Part shown: positions 13,631 through 27,700 of the stretch, one piece after another | How the letters are laid out: each line of letters begins with the position of its first letter | How positions within the stretch are numbered: position 1 is the first letter of the stretch | Source of the DNA: Lichenostomus cassidix | Lineage: Eukaryota > Chordata > Aves > Passeriformes > Meliphagidae | Direction: 5' to 3' | DNA: 64,000 nucleotides | Assembly (NCBI GenBank): GCA_008360975.2 | Contig: CM039182.1 | Coordinates: forward strand, 94,697,443-94,761,442 | The notes under the pieces: model-generated | Told to the model about the DNA's origin: nothing | Database searches by the model: none | Seen by the model: only the letters and a program-made list of their open reading frames with translations | Position numbers and translations under genes: made by a program

Positions 13631-14359
13631 AGCAAGAAAGCACCTGGTTTGAACCTTTGACTACATTTCCCCATGTAACTGCTATTATTTACAAACCTGA
13701 AGCTGCACTGTTAGCACAAAGAACCAACTTCCAATAGAACCTAATTTTCATTCTTCTACCCTATTGGTTTGGTTTGGGGCTGAAATGCTTAATGTTCTAA
13801 ATCAGTTTAGTCAAGTAAAGAGTAAGGCACAGTCTTCCTTCAAAGGAAGGCAGCCTAGAGCCAACTTGTCAAAAGAGCAAAATTAGGAATATATTTAACT
13901 AGACTGTGCATATAGCTAAAAAAAAATGGAAGAACTCAGCTGAAGTAGGATTTTATTAAAGAAAAGGGAATTTTCTACAGCCTCTGTTCCAGACTCCTTA
14001 TTTGCAGAAAAGTACATTTTTTTCTGGAGATGTGAAACATGAATTGGTATAGACTAATTTGTTCAATGCTAATAAAACACAAGCAAACTTGACTGTACAG
14101 CTTTAAACTGAAACAGCAGCAGGAAAGGATTTAACAATTTTTATTGCATAATTATTAACACAATTTTAATTTTTTATAACACAAGGAGATAAAGATGAGC
14201 AGTAATAAGGTATCATATTATGATTTTTTTCTCCATCAATATTATAGAAGTGCATTAAAATAGGAATTTATAGAGGAGATCAAATAAATTGACACTCAAC
14301 ACCTAATTAGCTTATGTCGAATTTGATTACCCAGGCTCACCACGGTCTAGAATTGGGTT

Positions 14360-14402
14360 ACTAATGTATAATTACATTAATTTAATTATATTAATTAATA
14401 TC
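14360..14402. promoter_or_regulatory. Cluster of homeodomain-type TAAT cores
   Basis: Within about 43 bp there are repeated TAAT/ATTA cores, including TAATTA-type words (ATAATTACATTAATTT, then TAATTATATTAATTAATA). Further cores occur nearby at 14305-14312 (CCTAATTAGC). Such clusters occur in developmental enhancers but can also arise by chance in AT-rich DNA. Function is unproven. Confidence 0.3.
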
Positions 14403-17400
14403 ATTTACACACTTCTATAATTTACTGCTAGAAAAGTCAGGAGCCGCACAACATTTACAAATATGGTGTAATGAACTGAACAAATGACTGCCTTTTAGCC
14501 CAGGTGTACTGCTTAAATCACAGATCTTCACTTCTTTCCTCTAGCCACATTCCAATTCACTTTGTTATTCCTTTTATAACCCCAACAGACTTTATTTTCA
14601 AAATTGCTTTTATCTGTCATCCCATGTAAAATATGCTTTAGAAGTCTAAACAAAATAATTCCAACTACTTCCCTTTCTTTACTTTGTTATCCCCAGAAAA
14701 GTCAAACATATTTGTTAAACTAGAGCTGCTGTCCCTGAATTCTTACTGATCTGGAATTTAATGAAATTTTCTCCCTCAAAATAACTTCCTTAATGTACAA
14801 ACTACACTTCAGTTAGCTTCAAAGGATCAGTCTTACAAAAGGAAGAGGTGTTTTAAGTTACTGAATGCTACATAAATTTATTCCAGAAATTACTAACTTG
14901 TACAAATCTAGAATACAATAAATAGTAGCCCAATTCTCATTGTCTCCTCTCCTAATGCCTCTTGAGATTTCTGGTTTTGCATATGTATCTGCTCAACAGA
15001 GTACATCCAAATTAAAAATCAATCAATATAGCAATTATGAAGAGTCATAATTAAATTATAAAGGGAAAAAAAGCAAATCAGAGAAAAAAATTAAGGATAC
15101 AAGAAAACAATAATAGTAATCTCAGTCAAAATACCTGTTCTATATTTTTCCTTTAGAGATTTTGGACAATGAAAACAATTTTGAAATCATTATGGTGAAG
15201 CTCTCCATCCACAAACCCAAAGTGTATTCTTTTCAGAATCAGAAGTCAATTCTCCTTGAATGTGTCTTCAATATGACAAGAGTTTTCATTGTAAGTGTAT
15301 TCAATTTTGTAGGAATTTACATTAAATTTTTATACACTATTTAAATGAGTCAATGCATTCCAAACCAAAGAAAAATCTTAAGAGAAGCTCTGATGATCTT
15401 ATCTTAAAACAAATAATTTGGCAGTAATTAGAAATTTCATGTTCAGATAAATGCAACTATTTCTGTCTATTCACAAGGAATTGTCACCTCTAGAATTTGA
15501 AATTTAAACAATAAAAACTGTAAGATGGGAAGTTTCTATCTTTTCAATAACATTCATGACATTTCCTTTGTACTAGCTTTGCAAAATACTGACAAAGTAG
15601 AGTTGAAGCCATACGGTGTTTTGTACTTGGCTTGGGGGGGAAGGATGTTTAGAAACAAAATTTTCAGAGACAGAAGTGCTACAGACTGAAAGAAGAATAT
15701 ACCACTGTCTGCCTCAGAAGGGCTACAATTTCCACTGCAATCAGTGTTTTTGCAGTTTTTTCTTATACTCGTGCCCAAGTTGACATTCTCAGTATTGTGT
15801 GTAGATCTCAACATGAGCTAATCTTCAAGATTCCCTCTTAAGGAACATACAGAGTGTGTGTTGCCACAGCCAGAGTCGGCGAAGCCACCAAATGCCTTTA
15901 ACCTGCCAAGGACAGTGCACTCCAGAGCCTCACTGAAGCTGCACCACAAAAGCATTTAGTTTGCCTGCACATCCTTTCAATCCTCCTTTCATTGACACAG
16001 GTTGGGATGTATTGGTTTTGTAGCTGGTGAGACACCCTTAATAAATATGCAATAGGCATCTAATTGCTTCTGCTGTTGAGTGCAGGGAATCTCACAACAT
16101 GTTTTTAGTTTGTGTTCTAGATTGTTGGATTTTTTTTCTCTCTGTCTTTATTTGGCCATCTTCTGAAGGACTTTTAATGTCACCAAAGTCTAATGAGATT
16201 TGAAATTATATTATGAGGAAGTTAACATGTTATTACATCCCATAGAAAGAAAATTTCTCATTCTGAAAATCACCTTTATTACTAGCACAATTCTTAAGAA
16301 GAATGTTTTAAAGCTTAATTATCATCAAAGGAGTCCCTGTTATTCCTTTCTCTGGAAATGTTTTCCATCTTCTTAATTATTCCTAATTTATTTCCACTTC
16401 CATTGTTTAACTTGATTAATTTCAGCAGCCTAGTTCCTCATTTGTTTGGTACCAGTGTGCTCAAATTCAGATCTTGGTTACCTGGTTTGGCCCCTGGAGT
16501 TGGGACCTCTTCAAGCCAGATGAATGACTTCACTGTAAGATGTTTACAGGAAATGCTGCTGATACTTGAGTCTTGGTAGAATTGTATACAGAGAAATAAT
16601 CTTTTCAGCTCTTATGCCTCTGCTGGTACTTCCACAAGCATTTAATTCACCTCTTAGTTTAGGGTAACCATCTCTTTTTGTTCAGAAGGGAACATCTTGA
16701 TACCAAGGCCAGCATACATTGAGGATAGATATATCTTTTAGAAAGGACAAAGGGGTAAATACAATGCAAGAAAACACACCTTACCTAGAATTTGGGGGAA
16801 AAAAATGTCTTTTTCTTACCTTATTTACCATTCCATTACCATTCTATTCTCCTTACAAAAGCTGAGAAAATGGTTAACAGCAGATACATTCATTTTTGTA
16901 TGACTACTGTCCTCTCATATCTATGCAAGATGTATAGACTAAAACCAAATACAGACACAATCCACAGTATTAAGTACTGCAAAACTCTGCATATATCTAT
17001 AACTAAATAGTTTGTTATCTGTATGTTATTTAGTTTCCACAACATCACTTTTGTCCTAAATTGCAGCAAGTAGTCATCATAATTGTTCATTTTGCTTTCT
17101 CTTTTTTTCACTTTTGGTTTTTGAGAACCCCAGATATTCCAGCTATTTACTGCATATGCACATATAAAATTATATTATGATGAAAAAGGCAGGTCTCCGC
17201 AATGTGGTTATTCTTGTAAAGTATCTAATTTTAAGAGAAAATTTTCTTTTATCTTTAACTCATTTTGTCTGCAAAAATGCATTTGAGTGGTTAATGCTTG
17301 GAAATAGACCCATATAGTAAACATATCCTCTGAAAAAGGAAATGCTTTTCTGCTTCTTCTGATCTGTGTTTTCAGGAAAATAAATTCTGCAGAGGAAAAA

Positions 17401-17451
17401 AGATATCCACTTTAAACAGGAAGATATCCACTTTAAACACTTTAAACAGGA
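17401..17451. repeat. Short imperfect tandem duplication
   Basis: The 20-mer AGATATCCACTTTAAACAGG at 17401-17420 recurs from 17422. Inside the second copy the CACTTTAAA part is itself doubled before ACAGG. This looks like a local slippage event. No gene overlaps it. Confidence 0.8.
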
Positions 17452-17575
17452 AAGAGATGGAGAAAGCTATTCTAAGATGGCTGACTTCAGTCTGAAAACT
17501 ACCTAGGAGAATCAAAGTGGAAACCAAGAAGTGAGAATGATACCTTTGTACATGAGTCAGCTCTGGGTTTGGAGA

Positions 17576-17640
17576 TCATGGAATCATAGAATGGTTTGGG
17601 TTGGAAGTGACTTTTAAAGTAATCTATTCCAAAACCCAAG
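17576..17640 (-). mobile_element. CR1 tail remnant, antisense
   Basis: Plus-strand text ATGGAATCATAGAATGG, then TTTGGGTTGGAAGTGAC, is the reverse complement of the CR1 3' tail (ATTCTATGATTCCAT preceded by the GTCACTTCCAACCC segment). The match fades after about 17640. Confidence 0.8.
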
Positions 17641-20600
17641 GTAACAGTAATCCTCAGAACTGGTTGAAACTTCACAATCAGTCTTTAGAAATATCCAGTC
17701 ATCCATTTTTCTGAAATACCCATAAGGTCTTGGGAGAATGACAATCCTAAGGTTATGTGCTCCGAAGCAAGAAAAAGTCTGCGCCACTTGTAACTAGCCA
17801 CTTGTAAAAGAAATCCTGAAGAGAACCACTGTGGACCAGTGTGAGATTTCCAAATTAGAAATTAGTGCTTGCACTTCGATTAGCTTTAATTTTTAGACAC
17901 TCATCATGACTCTTTAAATTCATGATTAGATTGTAACAATTTGTGGTGATTGGGGAAAATTTCTAAGGATTAGAAAGAAAAGATGTTTCAATTCCAAACT
18001 ACTGGAGCATTTCATTTTCTTAAATGTTACAATTACAGTGAGGGATACCCTTATACTCTGAGCAGAGCTTGAATTTAGGTATGAATTATTCAATTAATTT
18101 TTCCATATGTTCCAGGGGTTATTTCATCATGTATGTGAAACTGGCCAGCTCCAAAGAAAGACTAGAGATTTCAGTGTGATCCAGGGATAAACTGGCTCAT
18201 ATGGACTAAAATAAGCTTCTGCCTTCAGTAAATTTTACAAATTTGACAAATTTTCTGAAAGAGAAATGTAAGTTTAGTAAGCTTTGACCTAGAAAAGGCT
18301 TATTTATGTGTGTCCTCTTTGGAAACCTTATTTTAATGGCCTAAAATGCTCTAAAAAATTCTGAAATTCAGTTTTATTCCAAGCGAAAATTTCAGGTGAT
18401 TGTATAAAAAGGTGTGTTTAACATTTGTATAAATTGTCTGTACACTTATGAGTCAACATTCTTTCTGACAACACAAAAAATGGGAACTACTGAAGGAGTG
18501 ATGATTCAGTGCATAACCAGCTTTCAGAAGACTCTATTTCTAGACTTCTGCATGACCCAAACATATTTGCTGTTTTTCTGTTTGTTTTTTTTTTCAACTC
18601 AGCCTCTTCCCTTCAACATTCAATCTATTCTGGACTCTAAATTACTTGAAACTCTGAAAGAGTGAGAATTTCATGTTCTATCCACTTGAAAGGTACTGAA
18701 AATTTTGAAACAAATTTTGCCTTGTGGAGGATATGAAGGTAAATATTATCACCTACAATAATTTGTTTAAAAAGCCTAACACTGTGTTTTTCTGCACGGA
18801 ACTTGGACTTCATTATCTCAAAACTTGAACACAAATATCAGTATCATGCTATGGAATTTTATCCCACTGATAAGATAGTTAAGCCTCCATAAAGCACCAT
18901 TGGGGTTTGTCATGAAGTTTCCAGCAGTTGTAAAGCTGTCATAATTATCTGCCTAATGACTTTTTTTCTGCATGGGAGCATGGATCTCCCAAAAGAGGAT
19001 CTAATCTATTAGCTGTGTGGACCATTAGCTGTATCCAGATTCAAGGAACCATAAAAATGAGTTTTATCCTGTGTCACAGGCTGCTTGTAAGACAGACGTA
19101 GCAATGCTCCACTTTGCTCAGATATATAGTGCATTACAAATGGGATGAGAAACAGTAAAATTTTAAGAGTAAAACAGATGAATCAATGAAAGAAAAATTC
19201 AATAAATATTCCAGGGGTTCTTCAAGTGTTCTTTATTTCCCAGCGAACTGGATGGCCTTTTTACTATAAAATAGGTAGGAGTGCTGAAAAGCAGTGTGTT
19301 CCCAGAAACTCTCAAAAACTATAAAACTATATGCAAATATTCTGCTGCTCCAAACACCAAGGCTAACTCAGCAACCCCAGTGAACATATATTTTTCCCCG
19401 TAGTCTTGTTATATTTGTAGGATGATGCAGTGAAAAGAGATTAGAGAACATGTTACTTTTACTCAAGAAGAGTGTGTATGAGCACACACAGGAAGGGTGG
19501 TGTGTCTCATAGAGGCTCAGTTGCAGAGTATGACCATTCAGTCCTCATGGTTTAAGGGTTGTCGTGGTGCTAGCTGCAGGATGGATGGATGGATGGATGG
19601 GTGGATGAATATCAGGTATGGTCCAAGGACCACAAGAAGCTCCAAAATATATCAAAGAGTGTTTGAAGAAAGTCAAGCATGAGCAGCCCAGCTCTACTCA
19701 GTCAGCTTTTTAGCTTTTTTCAGTCTACTGAGTTCCTTAATGTTCAGCATGTGATGAACTGATTAACTGAATTCAAACTGAGGCCATATTCTTTTCATCT
19801 TTGCATGCTTTTTGATACAAACCTACTGTTCCTGTTCAGGAAGCCTGCTTCTTGCATACTGGCACTGCAGTTACCCAGTTTACATTTTTTGTTCATTGCT
19901 TAGGAAAATATTGGTTGAAGGTGCCATCATGAGTCAGAAAGACCCTGTTAAGGATTCTGTTTGAATTGGAATTCAACTGTGTATTCCTGTGCTTACTTTT
20001 ATAAAATGAGAGCATAACAGCATAATTGACCTTGGATTTTTTTTCCCTGTGAGAAGCCATGGGATACTAGGAAAGAGCATTTATGACATTCTAAGGTAAT
20101 TCACCTGATTATAACTGGGGAAAATCTATAAAAGCAGGATAATGCAAACTGACAGAATGAAGCAGCTGGAGAGGAGATATGACTGGCAGCAATTGTGTTT
20201 CAGGCGGAAACAATGCAAAAGGGAGAAAAAATGGACAGAACATTTTCATATTTGAAAATCAGTATTCTCTTGCATGAATTTCCATATAGTTTCTAACCCA
20301 TAGGTGGGGAAAAAATAATGGGGAGGAAATAGAGGGGTTATTCTTCAGCCCAAATATCAATGGGAAATAATGTCTACATGCTATTTATAGCACTTACTGT
20401 TTGTTTTTAACTTACACTGAGCAAAAGCCATCAACTGGATTGTGATTGTGTTCATAATTTCTGGAAGATCAGGAATTATTTCCTTATAAAGATTGAAAGA
20501 CATACTTTACTTCTGCTTATTCTAATTTTTCAGACAGTTTTCGGACAGTTTGAGGTGATAGGAATCAATTATTTACATATTGCTTTTTGGGACACACAGA

Positions 20601-21017
20601 TTGTTGAGTTCTTTTTTTCTCAAGATTGATCTTCACATGTGAAATGCCTGACTCCCAGCTGTGAGTCACCAGTTTGGCAGCACCATCTTACAGTGTCCTG
20701 CACTGCCAGCTGACTTTGCTCTGACTAGTGTATTTCCAGGCCTAACTACTATTATGCAGCCAAGTCCTTAAATACTAGTAACTGGACTGTGTAGATGTGA
20801 AGAAGATTTTGATATGAGCATGGGCTTAAATATGGCCAGTAAATAGTATTGGTGTAGCCTTAAATTCAGTGTTAATTGTTATATATTGTAAATTATAATA
20901 AAGTTAATGAGAGAAAAAATATATATTCTGTGTGTACTGACAGTGCATAGAGAGACACTCCCTTCGATAGATATATCATTATTGCTTCTCTTCCATGAGA
21001 AACTCCCTGCCCATTGT
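17641..21017. other. Intergenic, no gene seen
   Basis: AT-rich sequence with short open frames only. A GGAT-type tetranucleotide repeat at 19579-19608 is the one clear repeat. No exon-like or RNA-like feature was recognised. Confidence 0.5.
19579..19608. repeat. (GGAT)n microsatellite
   Basis: About seven GGAT/ATGG units with one interruption (GGGTGGATGA). It is short, and would be expected to vary in length between individuals. Confidence 0.9.
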
Positions 21018-21310
21018 CATCATAGAATCATAGGATCACAGAATGGTTTGGACTGGAAGGGACTTTAAAGACCACCTAATTCCAGGCCCCTCTGCCCTAA
21101 GCAGAGACACCTTTCACTAGAGCAGAGTACTCAGAGCCTTACCTGGCCTGGCCTTGAATCCTTTCACAGGGATTGGGCATCCACAGCTTCTCTGGGCAAC
21201 CTGTTCCAGTGCCTCACCACCCTCTCAGTAAAGAATATCTTCCTAATATCTAACCTTAACCTGCCCTTTTTCAGCTTAAAGTCATTGGCCCTGTGCCCTT
21301 TTGGTGGAAA
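21018..21310 (-). mobile_element. CR1 LINE 3' fragment, antisense
   Basis: The plus strand starts with the reverse-complemented tail (ATCATAGAATCATAGGATCA, then CAGAATGGTTTGGACTGG). It continues through ACTTTAAAGACCACCTAATT, GGGCATCCACAGCTTCTCTG, CTGTTCCAGTGCCTCACCAC and CTAACCTTAACCTGCCC, the normal order for an antisense CR1 3' end, and stops abruptly near 21310. Good preservation of these words suggests a younger insertion than the copies at 3.1 or 62.9 kb. Confidence 0.9.
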
Positions 21311-21843
21311 GTTCTACCCAGATAAAAGAACTGCAGCTTAAAAAGATAAGTAGCTTAAACACGTCTGCCTTTGGCACATACAGCATTTAATCAGAGAAGT
21401 AAAAGATATCAAGGAATTTTTCTTGATCTTGAGAAGGGATAGTTACAGAGATGCCAGATGCTTTGCAGCCATTGCAAAAACCACCTCCAGAATCGGTTTC
21501 TGCCTTTTAACAGAACAGAATTGACACTGAAAGACGTGTCTGTGGCACAACAGTCTCTACAGAGCTGCACTAAAATCCTTTGTGCCACCACAATGACAAA
21601 ACACAACAAAGTAATAATGATACTGATTTGAGAGCATCACAAGCACAAAGTCACGAAAAGAAATGCTGTGAAATGCTTTTGGTATTTTTTGCCCTCTGTA
21701 CTGTGGCTCTAAGTCTACAAAGGTTTATGTACATAAAGAGCAAAGCACAGCAGGACTACTCATGTGCCTCAAGTAAAATACAGGCTAAGTCTTTGTAAGC
21801 CTGAAACTTTCAGTTAATGCTCTCTGCGCATTAATTTCTCTAA

Positions 21844-21884
21844 TACATATATAGTGTATATTATACATATATATATATATACAT
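21844..21884. repeat. AT-rich dinucleotide repeat
   Basis: Alternating ATACAT and (AT)n units over about 40 bp. Simple repeat without other features. Confidence 0.8.
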
Positions 21885-23066
21885 CTACTTAAAGGAATTA
21901 TTTGCAATGTTAATTTTATTTTATTTTTACACACATATTATTCTTGCATTTGGAAAAGGTGTATCAGAGCTCTGGTTCATAGTTTAATTTAAATTGAATT
22001 TAGTGTCATTCAATCCAATGCATTGAAAAAGCTTCAGATGTGAAATCCCTCGTGAAGGCCTCAGTATTAGAATTGGAAATGCTATGTCTGCCTCCAAGTC
22101 CCTAATGTAAAGGTCTGAAATTTAGTACAGTTTCTTTTTATACTGAGTGTTTCAACTATTCCCTGGAAGGAAGAGTACAAGGTGATGGGAATGACTGTTT
22201 CTGTGTCATCTCTTTTTGTCTGTGCCTTCAGACACCACTGTTTTTCTAGGCAGTCACATGCAATAGAGCATGTTGGGTGTTCAGTGTTTGGAACAGGTGC
22301 AAATCAGGCCATATGAGGGCTTACAGTGAAAGATTACCTGTGTCTGCTACCCCGAGAGTTCTGGCTAAATCAAATTCTCTGATCAGAGGTGTACATGGTT
22401 TCCCAGAGGTATGGTACAAACATATGTAAAGATCCTTTGAAACAGTTCAACAACTTTGCATAAACATGTCTCTCCCCTGTTGCAATACTTCCTAGGAGAG
22501 CAGGGAATGTCTAAACAGTGATATATGCCCAAGGTTCAGCTCAGCACAGAAAATTAATTTTCAACTCTTCTTCCAATGAACCTGTTAAAACTAAAACTGA
22601 TAACTATCCTAGATACTATCTCTCACACCCTCCCCAGGCCCCTGGGCTTGGCTCTCAAGCTCTTTGACATTGAATATGTCAGCTTTGCTTCAGTGGCTTC
22701 TCCTCTCTATTCACTTCAGAATTTAGAACATTAGCTGCGTCCTGGCTTTGAGCTCCTGATTGTAAGGAGAGACAAATATTGGTGTTCCCAAGATGCCTTT
22801 AGCTAGCCCAAATGAGCTTTTCTTCTGAGTAGATTGTGCAAGTGTTCAACAGATAATGTTTCATCTCCTTTCCTACCTGTTTTGGTGAGGATTGAAAGAG
22901 AAGTGACGTGTCACAAGTGTTTTCAGGGACACACAATATAGCAGTCACTGGGATGAATGGGATTGGTCATACCTCACCATGCAATTGTTTAAAAGTAGTG
23001 AAGAGCTGCCATTGCATCCATTGACATGGTTTGTGAGGTTATTGCTACAGTTGTAGCAGCTAAAAC

Positions 23067-23084
23067 TTTTTTTTTTTTTTTTTT
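23067..23084. repeat. Poly-T run, 18 bp
   Basis: Uninterrupted T18. It could be the tail of an inserted retrocopy on the minus strand, but no recognisable retrocopy sequence lies beside it. Confidence 0.8.
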
Positions 23085-24730
23085 ATAAAAGCCTTAGATT
23101 TTGGAAGAGAATAACCTAATGCTGTACTGATGCACAATGACAGGATCTGCACTGGCCAGAGGTTTTCTGGATTTTTCAGAGACAAAGAGTTCTATCCAGG
23201 ACTGTTTCAAATGAGGCAAGAACAGAAGTCTCCACAGACCTGAGAAAGCTAAAGCAGCGTGAAATTTTGTCATAAATAGTAGAGCTGAAACCTGCAGAAG
23301 CAGAGAGATGAGACTGAAGTGAGGTGTCTGGAACTCAGAGCAAGGATGTGACCTCCTTAGATGGATGCAAATCTTCCTCCATCCTAGACAACATTTCAAC
23401 AGCCATGGACTACTTTGGATTTTCTCTACACCCACCTTAGATGAAATACCATTTTTGTAGGTTGGGATCAGATTGTAAGTGTTCTTTGAATGAGGAACTC
23501 CAATCTTTACCGTTTCAAATAAAGGAAGTTCTACAGACGGATCCACACAAAAAAATGTATGACAAAAAAATCTCAACAATATAGTAGTCTAATTATTGGT
23601 TCAAATTCTGAGCTCTGATGGAGGAAAAGTGAAAAAAATTAACACGAATTAAAGCTGAAAGAAATACACATGACTGAGTTAACAACAACTAGAGATCTTC
23701 TTCATTAGTTTCCATGAGGGAAACTAAGACTCAAATCTCTTGGGTCTCTCAAATGCCGTCAGAGTTCTCAGCAGCCATGTGCTGAGTTGGAATTAGCATA
23801 TAAAAGTGACAAAATACATCTGTTTCAACTCTCTAAAGCTAGAGTCTCTTGGTTGCAACACAGATACATTTATATCAGAAGAAAAATTAATTTTAAAAGG
23901 ACTGAACCTTACCAGTTTTGCTCCCTACCAGAAAGGTTACAGCTCTGTATAATGGCTAAGATTTCTACAGCAAGTAGCTTTTTTGATATTTTTACTTTGT
24001 GAGTGTGCAACTTGGAACAATGTACAGAAGCCTGTTTGCAGAGCAGTTGCTTTCCCAAAATAAAAGGATGAGTCTTTAAAGCAGAATAAAAAATAAGAAG
24101 CAACAAAAAAAAAAGAGTGATAGAGTTATAGACTTCCTTCCACGTATGTCATTAATGAGACTGTCTTCTACAGTATTGCTTTCAAACCTGATTTGCATTC
24201 TGAAATGCTAAACTCGGAACTAAGTAATGAAATCATTAATAATGTGATCTTCTAACTACACCATGTATTTTTATTTCTTTGGATTGTTTTCAGAAATGTC
24301 AAAGTCTTCTCGGCTAATACAAATTATCATGCATCATTAAAAACATGTGATTCAGTATAACTTTGTTTTCCAATTAGAACTGGAAAGACTTCTTTGAAAT
24401 CTAGCTGAATGAACTAGCGAAGCAATGAACTAAGTAAAGCAGTTGAAGGCTGTGGCATTTCTTTGTTGTATTTCAAAGTCCTGTTTCAAGATTTTTCTCT
24501 TCTGAAAATAAACAGTCTGCATCTCTTGAATTTCACATTTATGTGACATTGTATAGCAACATCTCACCTGCAACAAGAAAATCAATGCAAAAATATCGTT
24601 TAACACCATCAGTTCTTCCCAGATCTCACACATTACTAACACATAATATCTGTACATAATATATACACCTATATTATCTAATACATATATATAATGAGAC
24701 ATGTAACATCTGTAAGATGAGATAGGTAGA

Positions 24731-24770
24731 TTTATATATCTATATATATCTATATCTATATCTATATATC
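24731..24770. repeat. (TATATC)n microsatellite
   Basis: Repeating TATATC/TATCTA units. It accounts for the isoleucine-aspartate repeat in the minus-strand frame at 24430-24789, which is therefore not considered a gene. Confidence 0.85.
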
Positions 24771-27700
24771 TAACATATATTAACTTCATTGAAGTTTATA
24801 TCTATTGGCTATGATCCCTAAGGAATCCCCTGCAATGAAACTTTCTATTGTGCTTTGTTTATAGCAATGTTTTCATTATAAATTTCATGTAAATACTTCA
24901 GCCTCTGAACTCAGTTGGGAAGCTCAGAGAGGGGATATAGGGTGGCCACATACATTTTTGCAGGTGAAAGAGAATAAATAAAGTCTTTAATTATGTTAGC
25001 TAGGAGATACTTTTTTTTAAATATGGGGGTCTTATTTATAAGGTCAAGGTGTGAGTTTGTACGAGTGAAAAGTGCCCAAAACCTAGACACACAAGCAATG
25101 TTGAGTGCTACATATAAAAGAAAAAAAAATTGTGCTTGCCAAGCCTTATGCCTGGCTGTTGTTGTGGTAAACATTTCTCACAAATGGCTTTTGTTTTTTA
25201 GACAAAAAATGTGCAGTCTTTGGAAGGCACACTAAGTTGCTGTCATCATTTATCTACTTAAAAGGTCTGTGAAGAAGGAATCCAGGGAACAGCAGAGCTA
25301 CTCCACATCATTGTAAATTGTTTGTTCTGAGGATGCACCAAACCTTGAAAACTGGGCAAAAGTGTTGAACCTACAGAACACACTGGTGACTGCTGCACAT
25401 TGTCTGAATATTTCTGATTGGTATATATTTAGGGAAAAAAGGGCCATTTGCACCATTTTTTGTTTAATGATATGACATCTCCATCTCTAAATATTCCCAA
25501 GGAAACCTGAATAATTTGAAAATGTGTTGGTCACAGAGGCTGATGACAGAGTCAGAACATGATGTTAGGGCTGTTCTGATATTTTTATATGAACCAAATG
25601 TTCTTGAGATATTACACTTAGCTCTTTCAATGTGTAAAATCTAATGCAGATATTCCTGACATTCTATCAGACATGATGTTCTTTCTGAGAATGGGTAAAA
25701 TCCTCCATCTATAGTCCTTCCTCACCTTCCTATGAAGGGAAAATCTTTGCACTTGAGAACTGTCACATGGTAAAAATTTATGGGCAATTTTCTTATGCAG
25801 GGAAAAAGTCTAACTGCCTTGGCTGGTGTGTGAGACACTAAGACTCAGGGACTAGAAATGAAGTTTAAGTATCTCTTTGAATGAATTCTAATTAATTACG
25901 TAATTTTTCTCTATATTGCTTATACTTGAGAGTGTTGTATATGTTATCAACAGAATTATATATTCCTGGCCATAGCTGGCAGCTATAAGGTAATAAGCCC
26001 TGGTGTCCCAATAGAATAGAGAATTAAACACTGATTTGAATTTACAAAACATTCTTTTAGTCATGCTGATGGTTGAATTTAACACAAGGATTGCTCTCAC
26101 AGAGGGTGGGTAAACCTCAGCTGCTTGATGCAGAGGTCGTCACTGGGTAGGTACAGAAGACTGCACTTTCTCTACCATCAGATTATATTTCAAAGACATG
26201 CTTGTAAAATGACCAGATTTGTAAAATCCCATTTGCTACAATTTACAGTAAAATTGTTTTTTAAAGGCCATGTAATCCATGAAGACTCAGTTTAGCCATT
26301 TAAATTGTGACCTATTTAATAAATGAGGACTTGGAAATTGTCACCTTGGCTGATAATGGAGGTGTTTTTGTGCCCCTGCTACAAACTTGTTCTGATATTA
26401 CTGATAGATGAAAGAATGTTTCAAATCAAATGAACATTTCTTCCTTCTCTGTTTCTGTATATGTGACAATGATATAATACATGCAAATATCCATGAAATA
26501 ATTTCAGGAAAAGATATACAGCATTTTCTTTTGGAAAGGAGTGTCCTATTTTGTTTGGCATTATTGTAAATAATGTATGGGAAACACTTGGGAGCTACTG
26601 ATCAAAATACCTTTCTGTTGCTAACTTGATTTAGTAGATAAGACAAAAAGCTTTTCCCCTTGAAGCTGTTGGATTAAATGAGTTCAAGGTGAGGGCTAGC
26701 TTAGGAAAGGTTCCAAAGAAATGAACATTTTCACCTCTTGTGTAACTTCCACACCATCAAGTTCAACATGTCTCTAGTAGAAATGTTTGTATTCTTGGCA
26801 AAATGATGAAAAATGACATGAGCTTGATTACACACTATTCTTTTCCAACTACAGCCAACTTTTTGAACTCAAGAAAGAAAACCTTACCAATAACTCACCT
26901 GCTAATTTACTTTAGTAGCTACACTTTTTGAAGTCACTCCATAACTGAGGTGCATTTTCCCACATTAATTTCAAATTCTGTAATTTCAGCCTTGCCACTC
27001 ACAAAAAAGAAAAAAAAGAAGGAAAGATGCTTATGTAATTCCACCAGCTTCATACCTCCATGAACACTGCAGTTTTATTCTGTTAAGGAAAATATTTAAT
27101 GAAAAATAATGCACTGTTTTCTAATAAATTTCGTGAATGTCAAATACTGATATTTTATTAGAAGTAAAAATTCTTTTGTTATTCCCCCTCCCTTCATTCA
27201 TGCTGTACTGATTTTTATTTACAGTTCTTTTACTAGTTACCTATCCAAGAAGGGAGTTTCTGTACATGTGGGATTCCTTTCTTGTATTAAAAAAGGGAAG
27301 ATTTAATCTCTTTTTCTTTTCCTATGGGTGCACATTGGATTTAATGGCTTTTCAGTTCCCTTTAGTTCTTATGTTCATCTTCCTTGAAAGTTGCAGGCAG
27401 AACTGATAACATGCCATCATTCCCTCAACACTGGGCCTTATGTTCTAAGTCATATAGTACAAAGTAGAAATCTTTTGGTTCTGCTTTCATTCCTTGTTTA
27501 TATAACACAGTCATAATCAATGAGTAGTGTGATCTAAAGAGAAATAATAGCAGCTCCCCAGTGTACCAGACACATGTAAGACTGAGTGTTGATATCTTCT
27601 GAAGGAATTTCTATGGTCCTTTTCACTGTCTTACAGAACAGGTGCTGCCTTACAGCCACAGACTTGTTCCTGCTCTGATTTCTGATAATTTTAATGCACT

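Larger units (their letters stand above)
12801..17575. other. Intergenic, mostly single-copy
   Basis: Apart from a short CR1 tail (13572-13630) and a 17401-17451 duplication, I see no gene or mobile element. The part around 14130-14480 is free of repeats and dense in TAAT/ATTA words, noted separately. At about 15840-16090 there is a less AT-rich stretch that could be a conserved noncoding element, but a single sequence cannot show conservation. Confidence 0.45.

Noticed and set aside
24430..24789. 119-codon minus-strand frame with an Ile-Asp-Tyr repeat
   Set aside because: Product of the TATATC microsatellite at 24731-24770.
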